Shown: one piece after another, positions 52,974 through 63,454 of the stretch
How positions within the stretch are numbered: the first letter of the stretch is position 1
Layout: the number at the start of each line of letters is the position of its first letter
Source: Boesenbergia rotunda
Taxonomy: Eukaryota > Streptophyta > Magnoliopsida > Zingiberales > Zingiberaceae
Direction: 5' to 3'
NCBI GenBank assembly: GCA_024364735.1
Contig: JAGFNQ010000288.1
Coordinates: 209,774 to 273,773, forward strand
DNA: 64,000 nt
Translations under genes and position numbers: made by a program
The notes under the pieces: model-generated
Told to the model about the DNA's origin: nothing
What the model saw: the letters and a program-made list of their open reading frames with translations, nothing else
Database searches by the model: none

Positions 52974-55900
52974 ATGAAGGCGGGGCTGAGCACGATCCAG
53001 CAGACGTTGACGCCGGAGGCATCGGCCGTGCTGACGCAGTCGATCGGGGAGGCGGCGCGGCGGAGTCACGGGCAGGTGACGCCGCTGCACGTGGCGGCGA
53101 TGCTGCTGGCAGCTCCTGGCGGGCTCCTCCATCAGGCCTGCGCGCGCTCGCACAACCTGGAGTCCTCCTCGTTCCACCCCCACCGCTGCCGCGCCCTCGA
53201 GCTCTGCTTCTCTGTCGCCCTCGACCGCCTCCCTGCCGCCGCGTCGGCGACGGCGGCGGAGCCTAGCATCTCCAATGCACTCATGGCGGCCCTCAAGCGC
53301 GCGCAGGCCAATCAGCGGCGCGGGTGCCCCGAGCAGCACCAGCCGCCGCTCCTCGCCGTCAAGGTCGACCTGGAGCAGCTCGTCATGTCCATCCTCGATG
53401 ATCCTTCCGTCAGCCGCGTCATGCGCGAGGCCAGCTTCTCCTCCACCGCCGTCAAGGCCGCCATCGAACAATCCTTTCCATCCTCCTCTTCCTCCTCATC
53501 CGCCGCCATCGCCGCCGTCTCCCGCAACGTCTACCTCAACCCTCGCCTTCACAACCCCCACGGCGGCGGCGGCGGCTCCGGCGGCGCCGACCGCGACCGG
53601 CCGAGAGAAGACGAAGTGAAGCGCGTCCTAGACATCCTCTCAAGACCCACAAAGCGAAACCCCATCCTCGTCGGCGACTGCGGCCTCGACTCCACCCTCC
53701 AACAAGCGCTGCAGAGGATTCGCTCACTCGACGCCCCGTCGCCGCTGCGCAACGCGCAAATTCTCCCCTTTGCCAAGGAAATCGCCTCCATCTCAGCCGC
53801 CGAGCACTCCCTTCTCCCCACCAAGATCAGGGAGCTAGGTAGCTCGATCGAGTCCTCCATCAGCAGCGACGACCGCGCCGTGATTCTTGATCTGGGCGAC
53901 TTAAAATGGCTCGCAGAGAGCCCCGGCGGCGCCGGAATGCCAGCCATCTCCGAAACCAGCCGGGCTACCTTACAGGAAATGGCGAGGCTCTGGAAGCATT
54001 TTCAGGGGAACAACCGGCTGTGGCTCGTCGGAGCGGCAGCTTCCGCCACGTACCTCCGCTGCCAGGTGTACCACCCGACAATGGAGAACGACTTGGATCT
54101 CCAACCTGTCCAGATTGCGTCAAGGTCAACGTTCTTTTGCGTATCAATAAAAATATCTTGATTTTTATAAATATTTTCAATTTAAGACGTACTTTCAACA
54201 ACATGATTATCCTTTGAGATTCGATAGATCGAAGCTAATCTCTTTTCCTTTCAGCAGGTTTGGGGGCAACGATATACATGGTAACAATGCCGAGAGCCTA
54301 GCGGCCTCAAAAACTTTAGTCGGAATAGGTGCCTCCAGAGTTCTTCCAAGACAACCACTACAGATCACTGATCTATCATCTCCGATAACAACTCTACTCT
54401 GCCCCGCTTGCACGGGTAGTTACGAGTGCGAATTGTCCATACTTATGGCCAAGGGGCTCGAGAAGGACTCCGCGAAACCGGAGGACAGCCAAGGATTGCC
54501 TCCGTGGTTGCGAATTGCCAAAGCTAGCCGCGGAGGAGGCGGTGAGGCCTCAAGTTCTCCTCTTCAGGTATCAAGTCGATTGGCTTTTGAATTGCTCATG
54601 GCATCGTAACGATGAGCATTGTGTTCTTTTGTAGAGTGAGGAGGAAGGACTAATTCGGAAGCGAAGAAGCGAAGAGCTTCGAAATAGATGGAGCGAAACT
54701 TGTTCCCGACTTCATCGCGAATATCATCGATTGTCCATTGGCTCCGCGGTCCGATTGTCTCCAAATCTGTCCAAGCCCTCAAGTGTTTTGAGTCCACATC
54801 GACCGCCTGAACTGAATTTAACCTTTTCGCAAAGCGGGGATGCTATTGCAGCAAAGCAGCCTACTAACCATCCAGATCATAGCTCCCCGGAAGTTGAGAC
54901 TTCTTCTCTTGCGAAAACACACCAAGTTCGCCTCAAGGATTCGATTGGGTGCATGCCGGACATGTTCCCCGGTCACCAAAGAAGTGCTAAAGTTGTTGGC
55001 ATGTCGGACATCGACATGTTCAAGAAGCTATTTAGTGGGCTCACTGAGAAAGTCAGCTGGCAACAGAAGCAGCTTCAGCTGTTGCTTCTGTTGTGGTGCA
55101 ATGCAAGTCGGTAATGGAAAGAGGCGCGGCAGTGCTACTAAAGGCGACACATGGCTTCTTCTGGCGGGGCCGGACAAAATCGGTAAGAAGAAGATGGCGA
55201 GTTCTCTATCCGAGCTGATGTTCGGTACTAGTCCTATGGTTGTGAACTTTGGTCACACACCGTGCACCTTCGGCGATGTCGTGGATTCGAATCTAAGTCT
55301 CCGCGGAAGGACATTGATGGATCGAATAGCGGAAGAAGCGCGTCGAAACCCGTTTTCGATGATTGTCCTTGAGAACATAGATCAAGCGGACATGCTCACT
55401 CAGGGTAAGATTAAGCAAGCGATCGAGAGAAGACATCTCGTTGATTCGTATGGTCGGGATGTCAATATAGGAAGTATCATCTTTGTTCTTACTTCAGATT
55501 GGCTACCGGAAGGGCTGAAAAGCTCATATCGTTCCCTCATCGAGTACGAGGAAACCATACTTGATTCTGCCCGTGGTGGATTTGAATTGGAGCTTACAAC
55601 CGGGAATAAGCCCGGGAAACGACATTCGACTTGGATTTGCGACGATGATAGACCAATTAAGCTTAGGAAGGAGAGCTCCGTAAGCACTAGTCTTTCCCTC
55701 GACCTTAACCTATCAGTCAGTGAGCTTGGGTCCGACAAGGGCAGGCTTGCGGTTAGCCACTCAACATCCTCCTTGGCCTCAGACCTCACCGAACTAGTCG
55801 ACGGTGTTGTGATGTTCAAGCCAGTCCACTTTGCTCAGCTACAACAGGACGTTGTCAAGTCCATCTCAATGAAATTCGCAACCACGATGGGCGAGGGAAT

Positions 55901-56153
55901 CACAATTAGGATCGACGACGAAGCTCTAGACAAAATCACCGGCGCTCTATGGCTCAGTGGTACGACATTGGATGAATGGGCTGAAAGGGTGTTAGTGCCC
56001 AGCCTGAACCAACTAAGGGACAATTTGAAACATGAACATGGACCAAGACTCATTCGACTCTCCGCGACTAAGAGAGACCAAACGAGAAGCAACGCGAAGG
56101 AGTGGTTACCAACGACCGTGGCCATTGCTATCGATCGCGGCCACGATAGCTGA
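52974..56153 (+). CDS. SMAX1-like: SMAX1-like (SMXL) Clp-type ATPase-related repressor
   Basis: SMXL proteins are nuclear repressors removed by the D14/KAI2-MAX2 system in strigolactone or karrikin signalling. Three exons: 52974-54124; 54255 or 54258-54567; 54635-56153, with GT-AG introns; ~993 residues, usual for SMAX1. Residues 1-170 are the double Clp-N domain (MKAGLSTIQQTLTPEASAVL; ISNALMAALKRAQANQRRGC). A degenerate first P-loop (PILVGDCGLDST) is near 229, a second (AGPDKIGKKK) near 664, and the EAR motif LDLNL near 840. The sequence is closest to the SMAX1/SMXL2 clade. The exon-3 frame is broken twice, at ~55066 and ~55110, by one missing G each; the protein between and after them fits the family once each shift is allowed for. 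The ATG chosen matches the conserved N terminus; the upstream in-frame TTG is not a start. The antisense frames over exon 1 are GC artefacts. Confidence 0.95.
54125..54257 (+). other. SMXL intron 1 with tandem (NAGNAG) acceptor
   Basis: The donor is CAAG/GTCAAC. The acceptor TTTCAGCAG offers two AGs three bases apart. Both keep the frame (phase 2), giving either one extra Ser codon or none. Confidence 0.8.
54568..54634 (+). other. SMXL intron 2
   Basis: CTTCAG/GTATCA to TTTTGTAG/AGTGAGG, 67 bp, phase 0. It is very short even for a plant intron but has clear borders and preserves the frame. Confidence 0.8.
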
Positions 56154-56610
56154 AGGATCATAGAAACTTCAATCAATTTTTTTCTAGATGTTAGGATGTA
56201 TATGCCAATAGAAACTTCAATCAATTCATTGTATGCTTAGAATACTTGTAATGATCTTGTTCCTGATTAATCTTACGATCATGTCCTTATTACGATAAAA
56301 AAATTTATTTATATTCGTTCAATAGTAAAATTAACGATACGGTTAGTTAAGTTCGGCTCGACTCGTTTACACATTTATGATATCAGCAATTGGTTGTATT
56401 GTTGGTGATGGCCCAACCACCTATTGATATCTTTCTTTCTGCATAATAAATAATTATTAAGAAAAATGGTGATTGGACTGAAACCAAATTAGTGATGTTA
56501 ATTTATGGCTCAATATCTTTTAAGGTAGGCAAAAATTAAAAAAAAAAAAAGAGTTTTTTTTATTATCATCAAATCGATACTCTAATTTTAAAAATTATTT
56601 AAATAACACC
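56154..56610 (+). other. 3' flank of SMXL
   Basis: A repeated phrase (AGAAACTTCAATCAATT) at 56161 and 56208 lies in the probable 3' UTR. An AATAAA-like signal (ATAATAAATAATTA) is at ~56443. The rest is AT-rich. Confidence 0.5.
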
Positions 56611-57305
56611 TAATAGGGATGAATAATTCGGGGTGGACATGTGGCACGGGAAAACTACGTAGCAGGGCCCACCGAACCAGTGCCCCGAGGTCAGATCGGA
56701 AAATCAGGGCTCCCGAGATTATCTCGGGAGAATGAAAGAAAACCTCCGAGGTTAGACCGGGAATCAGGTTCCCGAGACTATCTCGGGAAAACGGAAGAAG
56801 ACTCTGAAGCCAACTCGGGAAGATAAGACTCCGAGACTGACTCGGGAGAGTGGAGCCTAAAATCAACTTAGGGATAAGAAAGTCAGGCTTCAAGTACTCG
56901 CTCTTCCTTCCATAACAGAAAAGTCATTAGGTAATTATTATTCACAATACATGATAATTAGGATCTTAATAGTCACAGTGATCGTTACCAGAAGAGAACA
57001 ATTATCAAGTAACCGATGATTAAAGAACGTGGGGACACGTGTGAGGAAGACATCAGATATATAAGATGCCTCAGCATCCAGGTAGAGGGAGTAAACTTTT
57101 CAGAATTATAGTACTTTGATTCTCATTGTTCTCCTGAAAAGAAAGAGTTTTGACTTGAGCATCCGAGAGGGTTCCACCGGAACATCTTCCGATGCATCCC
57201 CTTTACGCTTGTATTAATCTCGTAGGCGTTGACATTCTCTCCCCGTCGTCGTCACCGTGGGCTGCGCTTTAGTGATTCGTCATCCCATCGTTCGCTTCCG
57301 AAACA
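56611..57305 (+). mobile_element. Solo Tat-like LTR, TSD ACACC
   Basis: ACACC flanks it at 56606-56610 and 57306-57310. It ends CGCTTCCGAAACA like the LTR at 46120-46856, and it shares GACACGTGT and the TATATAAG box (57058-57065) with the fragment at 12540. It contains perfect palindromes with 9-bp arms at 56710-56730 and 56769-56789. The expected first bases TG appear as TA. It lies 450 bp downstream of the SMXL stop codon. Confidence 0.85.
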
Positions 57306-57310
57306 ACACC

Positions 57311-58295
57311 TATTATATTTTTTATCCCGGAAATAAAAAGGACCCTCGTACCTTTCTTTCGTAATTGAATTTAGACAATTGAAATGTGAATCTAATGAAA
57401 ATCTATAATGGAGACATTTGGAAAAATTGCACTCTTCTAGTAGGTAAATTTATAATATCTTCGACATTATTATTCTTGGAAATGGAACGGTCTAACCCTC
57501 GATATCTTTCTTCTTGTCGACTACCTTTCCGGTCGAATCGGGCATTCGATAATGACTTCGAGGATGAACAATTCAACCCTAATTACTTTCGATACCATCC
57601 ACTATGAAATTGATAAGCTAACGGCTCAAAACTCCAACCCTACATTGCATCATGGCATTCAATGCTAATAAGGGTCCCACACGCCGGGTACCCACACACA
57701 CGCGATTTTGATAGGTCAACGTTCAACGTAATGTGTCCGCACACACGCGATTTTGATAGGCTACAAATTCTTACTTACCCGCCCGTATAGATTCAAGATG
57801 TCTTGGATTGATCTAATTTTTAAAAAAAATATTTTAAGATATATTTAGAATTTAAAATTTTAAGATTTAAGAGTTAGATTAGAGTGGATTTAAATTAATA
57901 AAAAAAATTTCTAGAGTTCAACAACTCCTCATAAATTAAAGTGTTTAAAATAATCAATTTTAAATACTTACGAAATATATTATATATATTTAATGTTTAA
58001 AATTTTAAGATTTAAAAGTTAAGTTATAGTGGGTTTCAGATAATAAGATTTTTACTTAGGGTTCTTGGATTATACTATTTAAAATAACTAATTTTAAATA
58101 TTTATAAGATATATTGTATGTATTTAAGATTCATAAAAAAATATTATTTTTTTTTTAAAAAATAACAAATTAATGCGTCTCCCATGGGAGGCGCCTCAGT
58201 TTGATTACTCAAGACGACTACCATTAGATGGAAGGCATCTCGCATCACGTCACATATAGATGCGTGATGTGCAATCCGTAACAAAACAACGCTAT

Positions 58296-58363
<68 letters not shown>

Positions 58364-58708
58364 AATTATTTAAATATTAATTAAAATTATTTAAATTTAA
58401 TTTAAATTAAACAAAAAATATTATAATTAAAACAATTTTGATCAAAACGGTTAGAAAACATGGCCAAGAGAATTGAACTCCGTTACAATTTACAGTAGTG
58501 AAAACAGTATCATAATATTAAAATATATTATTATAATAAAATTAGTACAAGAATACAAGGAGAAATATATTATTGTGATTCTTATTCTTCTCAAATATTG
58601 AAAGAAATAAAGCAAAAAGTAAAAGAAAAGAAGATATCATATGTTACAGGGATGTGTCGTTCGATACCGAGAATAAACCGGTTTTTATATTGGTTATCGT
58701 AACGTTTA
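57311..58708. other. Intergenic region with TA microsatellite
   Basis: A direct repeat, ACACACGCGATTTTGATAGG, occurs at about 57697 and 57740. A long (TA)n lies at 58285-58360. The 73-residue frame at 57386 has no recognisable features. The 3' UTR of the F-box gene should lie at the right end. Confidence 0.6.
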
Positions 58709-59842
58709 TTATGCAAAGAGCACGAAGGCGTTACAAGGTGCGAGATCTGCGAACGCCGGCGGTCCCTCGACCACCGCCCACTCCACGCTCTCCTCCGTCG
58801 CGCCGGCGGTGGCCACGTCTGCTAACGTCCCCACGCCGACGTGCAGGCCGCTCCCCACCACGTAGATCGTCCTCCTCCCCCTTTCGCGCTCCGGGCCTCC
58901 GGCCCCCCCGATCACCGCGTACGGCCGCCGCACGTCGCCGGGGACTCCCGCACCCGAGACCGGTCGCCACCGGTCGGTCCCCTCGTCGTAGGCCTTCACC
59001 CGCCCGTCGCCGCACTCGGAGACGACGTAGAGCCGGCCGCCGGCGACCGCGCTCGACCCCGTCCAACCCTCCCGCATCCCCACCCGCATCTCCTCCCACG
59101 CGTCCCGATCGGCGTCGTAGACGCCGCCCCGAGGCGAGGAGTCGAACGGCCAGGTCCAGCCCTCGGTGAGGTACATCCGCCGGCCCACCACCGCGGCGTC
59201 GTACCGCGCCATCCCGCGCCGCATCCCGGCGGCCGGGGCCCACCTATCTGCCGCGGGATCGTAGCACTCCACCGCCGAGAAGAAGCACCGCGGGGTGGGC
59301 ATCGGCGCGGCGGCGCACCAGGAGTTCGTAGCGGCGCGGTAGGCGAGCGTGGTCTGCAGCGGGAACTGGGTATCCGACCGCATCCCGCCGAGGACGTAGA
59401 GCTCGCCGCGGCAGGGGAGGGCGGCGCAGGCGAAGGCCGGGGGGCAGAGCGGGCCGTCTCCCCCCGCCGGGAGTGGCATCGGCGGGAGCACAAACCAGCG
59501 GCGGGTGCGCGGGTCGAGGGCCTGCCACTGCAGCCGGAGGGTAGCCCGATCGAAGGCGAAGACGAACAAGTAGGGAAGCGACCGCTCGGCGGCTGCCTCC
59601 GCCTTGCCGCGGAGGAAAGTTGGGCTTGAGATAGCACGATTCCAGGCGGAGGAGACGGACCGGGCCAGCGGCTGGTAGGGGAAGGGCAAGTGGAGGAGGC
59701 ACTGCTCTGCCACCTCATCTGGCAATCCTGGGATCAACTGGTCCCCTTCCGCCTCCACCGATCGTCGCCGCGGCACACTCTCCTCCTCCCCTTCCACCGC
59801 CGTCGCCGCCGCCATCTCCACCGGCTCCGAGCGGGGAGGCAT
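58709..59842 (-). CDS. F-box/kelch-repeat protein (At1g30090-like)
   Basis: This is a putative substrate receptor of an SCF E3 ubiquitin ligase: the F-box binds SKP1/ASK, and kelch repeats form the substrate-binding propeller. A single exon of 377 codons starts at the ATG at 59842; the in-frame TTG at 59851 is upstream of it. F-box at ~37-80 (IPGLPDEVAEQCLLHLPFPY), then kelch-type segments: ALDPRTRRWFVLPPMPLP, GELYVLGGM, YDAAVVGRRMYLTEGWTWPF, MREGWTGSSAVAGGRLYVVSE, YDEGTDRWRPVSG, and a C terminus (FADLAPCNAFVLFA) like the Arabidopsis protein At1g30090. One kelch segment is shorter than in that homologue: CFF is followed directly by SAVECYDP near 59275-59290, so ~22 residues including a GG-type strand seem to be absent. 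The frame is otherwise intact and very GC-rich. Confidence 0.92.
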   Translation of the reverse strand: MPPRSEPVEMAAATAVEGEEESVPRRRSVEAEGDQLIPGLPDEVAEQCLLHLPFPYQPLARSVSSAWNRAISSPTFLRGKAEAAAERSLPYLFVFAFDRATLRLQWQALDPRTRRWFVLPPMPLPAGGDGPLCPPAFACAALPCRGELYVLGGMRSDTQFPLQTTLAYRAATNSWCAAAPMPTPRCFFSAVECYDPAADRWAPAAGMRRGMARYDAAVVGRRMYLTEGWTWPFDSSPRGGVYDADRDAWEEMRVGMREGWTGSSAVAGGRLYVVSECGDGRVKAYDEGTDRWRPVSGAGVPGDVRRPYAVIGGAGGPERERGRRTIYVVGSGLHVGVGTLADVATAGATEESVEWAVVEGPPAFADLAPCNAFVLFA

Positions 59843-59941
59843 CGCCCCCAATTCGATCGAAATGGTAAGCGCCCTCTTCGATCCTAAATAAAAATTTGAT
59901 CTTTTTCTGCTGCTTTTCCTCGATCAAATAGCAATACCCGT

Positions 59942-59950
59942 CTATATATA
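59942..59950 (-). promoter_or_regulatory. TATA box of the F-box gene
   Basis: CTATATATA in minus sense lies ~100 bp upstream of the start codon. Confidence 0.55.
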
Positions 59951-59989
59951 GAAGGAACCTTCGGATTAGGTTTAGGGAAATAGTGTATT

Positions 59990-61000
59990 TATATAGCAAT
60001 CAATCATGTGATGGGCTTCCAAGGAGAGACAAGAAAAAGCCAGAGAGGAGTGGTGGTGGTGGTGGTGCTGCGGCTGCTTCTGGGCGGTGGTGGTGATGGT
60101 GGTGGGGCCGCCGTCGTGGCGTGCACCGCCGGACCCACCGAGTGCCAAAATTAGGGCCAAAGATCAGACTTTCGCATTTTGCTCCTATTTGTTAATAAAT
60201 ATCATTTCTCCCCTCAGACCTTTGATCACGACAGCAGTGCCCAACAGTTGTTCGACAAAATTACCCCGAGAAGGCAGTGGACCATTAGCCTGGCTCTTCT
60301 TCTTCCCAAAGATGCCTGACAGATGTTCGGGGAAATGACTGAAAGAGCATATGAGGATCGGATCTCATCCGAGATTCGAGTTCGATCATTTGCCGGATGG
60401 GGACAACAATGGACTGATGATGGCGACGACAGTAGAGTGTTCAATCAGTAGTCTTATCTTTAATTCCTTGATCCCTGGGTTTCTTGAGCAGAATGATTCG
60501 TGCTGGTGGAATAATTTGGCCAGGAAAGAAAAAAAATTGAGTGGGTTCCTTTGAATTGAGGTAAAGGTCAAGGCATCAGCTGATAAGTGATAAATTGCCA
60601 TGATTTTGAGCAAGTGGATGGGTTCCACTAAACCTAATTCCTGCTTTATGGGTCGGTTTGGTCGAATTTGAAGCTTACTTGAACTCCCGAGTTGTTGAGG
60701 GCAAATCAAGTGGTGTAAATGACATTAGGAAAAGTTACAAGGAATTAGCCTCTTCTAGCAAGTTTGATTTGATCTTGCCTGTGTGGATTATCGTCTGGAT
60801 GATCGAGTGTTGTTTTTGCCACTATGTGATGGTGCCGGCAACTTTGCCGACTATATGCCCCTTGTCTTGACCTTAAACTCATCTCGGAGCACCATCCTCA
60901 TGGACAACCTTAACTCAGGCCCTTTATCCAACTTTGATTCATCCACCAAGCTATCTCAAACTCAAGACCTTAGCAATAACTTAGCAAGCTAACACCTTCA
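59990..61000. other. Upstream region of the F-box gene
   Basis: A GGT/GTG-rich stretch is at 60050-60105. The rest is mixed composition without a recognised gene; short frames such as 60351-60554 and 60658-60992 show no domain. Confidence 0.45.
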
Positions 61001-62473
61001 CGATCGAGAGTCCCACACAAGAACAATAATTCGAGAGACGATAAACTAGTTCATCGATCTGAATTCAGACAACTGGCATTTGTTGTTTGAGCACACCTGG
61101 TGGTTGACATGTTTCTTTAAAGGGGGCAAGACAGGGGAGAATGAACTTGTAGAATACAATGAATGGTTCGAAAGCTTTTAATCTGATATTGTTTCTGAAT
61201 AGAACACATGATTACATTTTTAACAGGTAGAGAGAGAGGCCAACAACAACAAGTCTGTTGAGGGAACATGAGATGACAAGGCTTTGGGATCTTGCCTTCA
61301 ACTATGTAGCCATGCCTGTGGAGACTGATGCGAGCTGCTGGTGTTCCAATTCTTCTTCCTCGACAAATACAAGGTCAGTTGGTAAATAGGCCTATCAGAT
61401 TTTGTTTCATTCCATAATAATTAATAGAGTTTCTTTCTTACATTTAAAATATATGAAAGTTGATGTGATAATGTATTATTGTTTGTTTAATGGTGTGCTT
61501 TAATGTAGATTCCCTTATTTTACAATCGAAATTATTTTGAAAAAAAGCTCTTAAGCATTTCATTAGTAGGTGAATAATTTAGAAGATAGGTATTCTGTTT
61601 GTGAGGAGTTTTAGCATCAGTTAATCCTCTTTCATTCTTGTTTCAGGGCTTTAAAATACAGTTCCATGAAATTAATTATTGCTCATTGTTTAGTAGTTTG
61701 AAATATTCCACTGTGTTTTTTTATTAAAGATTATAAAACTACACTTTAAATTTTATACTTAGCCTTAATATTATCTTTTTTTTTTAAATTTCTTTTACAC
61801 TTTATAAGTAATATAACTTAATTATATATCTGTATGATGTGAATAGGTTTAGGTCAAAATATTCCGCATCCCTAAAATCTAGTTCAAGATTTGAATACAA
61901 TTTTTTAGATAGTTCTTATGTATCATATATATTGTTCTAATGTTTTTTTAAGTTTTATAAATAATAACTTATTTAATATGTAATTATGTAATAATTAAGT
62001 CTTATCTCCATAATTCTTAAAAACAATGTGAATGTGGAGCCCATAAATGAGGCCACATAAACATTTTTTAGGGTACACTACTTTACAAAATACCCTATTT
62101 TATATAGATTGTGAAGGCTTTTGCAGAATAGAAACTTCCATTAAGATTATCAAAATTGTATTTTACTTGTACTCATCGTTCGTGTAATCATGAACTATAA
62201 ACCCTAGCCCTTGGGTAGGATATTATAATTAGGCCCTCCAATGTCAGATTAGACATTGAGTTCGAGAGTTAGTTGTTGTAGTGTATTATGGGAGATTTTC
62301 TCTTTAGTGGATAGTGACCTGAAGACGCTAGCTATTAAAATGGATTTCTTAGGATTAGTAGGTGGTCAGTGAGAAATTTTTATTGGGCCAAACTGATCAT
62401 CTCAGGATTAGTCAGGCTGAAAATTTAGAAATCTGATGCCAACTTAACAAATGAAACTCAAGTATTTTTTTTT
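61001..62473. other. AT-rich spacer
   Basis: 61210-61370 is more balanced in composition but contains no open frame with a recognisable product. I see nothing else. Confidence 0.45.
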
Positions 62474-62857
62474 AGGGTAATGATAGGGAGAGTGAATTTG
62501 GGAGAGTGAATGGGAGAGTGAATGACGTGACAGTTATTGTATACACGTCCGATCGCCGATTGGACACCACCGGCAGCCTCTGATCACCGTCCCGAATCAA
62601 ACTATGTCCTAAGAAGATCGGTGAACTCATCGGGAATCGCCGCAATTATGATCTCGTCGCATTCACCGTCAATCCGGCGAGATCTCAATTACCGGCGACC
62701 CTGCCGGGTTCACCATCCCCCAAGACATAGTTTGATTCGGGATGACAATCAGAGGTCATCGGTAGTGTCCGATCGGCGATCGAACATGTACACATTAGCT
62801 ACACGTCATTCACTCTCCCATTCACTCTCCCAAATTCACTCTCTCAATCATTACTCT
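62474..62857. mobile_element. Long-TIR MITE (foldback), 384 bp
   Basis: Inverted arms of ~150 bp or more: AGGGTAATGATAGGGAGAGTG... on the left and its near-complement ending CAATCATTACTCT on the right. Inner blocks CCCGAATCAAACTATGTCC and its complement also pair. The ends lie between T tracts of nine and eight bases, so a target duplication of 8-9 bp (hAT or Mutator type) is possible but cannot be separated from the T runs. The frame at 62537-62887 is inside it. Confidence 0.8.
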
Positions 62858-63454
62858 TTTTTTTTAAGCATTCTAATGGCCAAATGAAAACCTAACTATG
62901 TAATCAATTTTGATAGGTTCATTATTTTATCATCTTGTGTTATTTCTTTTTATTTGCTTGCTAAATATGAATTATTCATTATTTTCGTACAATATAATCG
63001 TTTTTAGAACATTAACAAAAGAGGTCAAGTGTAGTGCAAGGGAAAGAAGGAGATGAAGAATATTTAAAGCCCTAAGGGGAGTCTAATCTTCGACTTCCAC
63101 CATAGAGAACAACAAAAATAACCATAAATTTTGCTTCAATTAAAGGACTTAATAAATCCTATTAGTGGACAAATCTTTCACTAAATCATTGACCTAATCC
63201 AAAGGATTTCTTCCCCAGATTTTATGCTTCAATTCTCTTTTAACATTTATTTTTGTTTTGGTTTAATATGCTAATTTACTATTGTTGTTTTTTAATCAAG
63301 TTGTTTCTTTGGACCATGTAATTAAACTTTTCATAATAATTGCAATATTGATTTTTTTTCTTTAGTAATTGTTATTAGGATTACAACTGATCTATAAAGG
63401 ATAGTCCAGTATACGAAGCTTCCGTCAGTATAGGTCCCGAGGAAGGATTAAATT
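62858..63454. other. AT-rich spacer
   Basis: No gene recognised. Confidence 0.45.

Noticed and set aside
52746..53471. 241-residue minus-strand frame over the SMXL promoter and exon 1
   Set aside because: It is antisense to a clearly conserved coding exon; long frames in GC-rich exons arise by chance.
57386..57607. 73-residue ORF between the two host genes
   Set aside because: It is short, has no recognisable motif and lies in low-complexity spacer.
58654..59629. Long plus-strand Arg/Pro-rich frames over the F-box gene
   Set aside because: They are out-of-frame shadows of the GC-rich F-box/kelch coding sequence on the minus strand.
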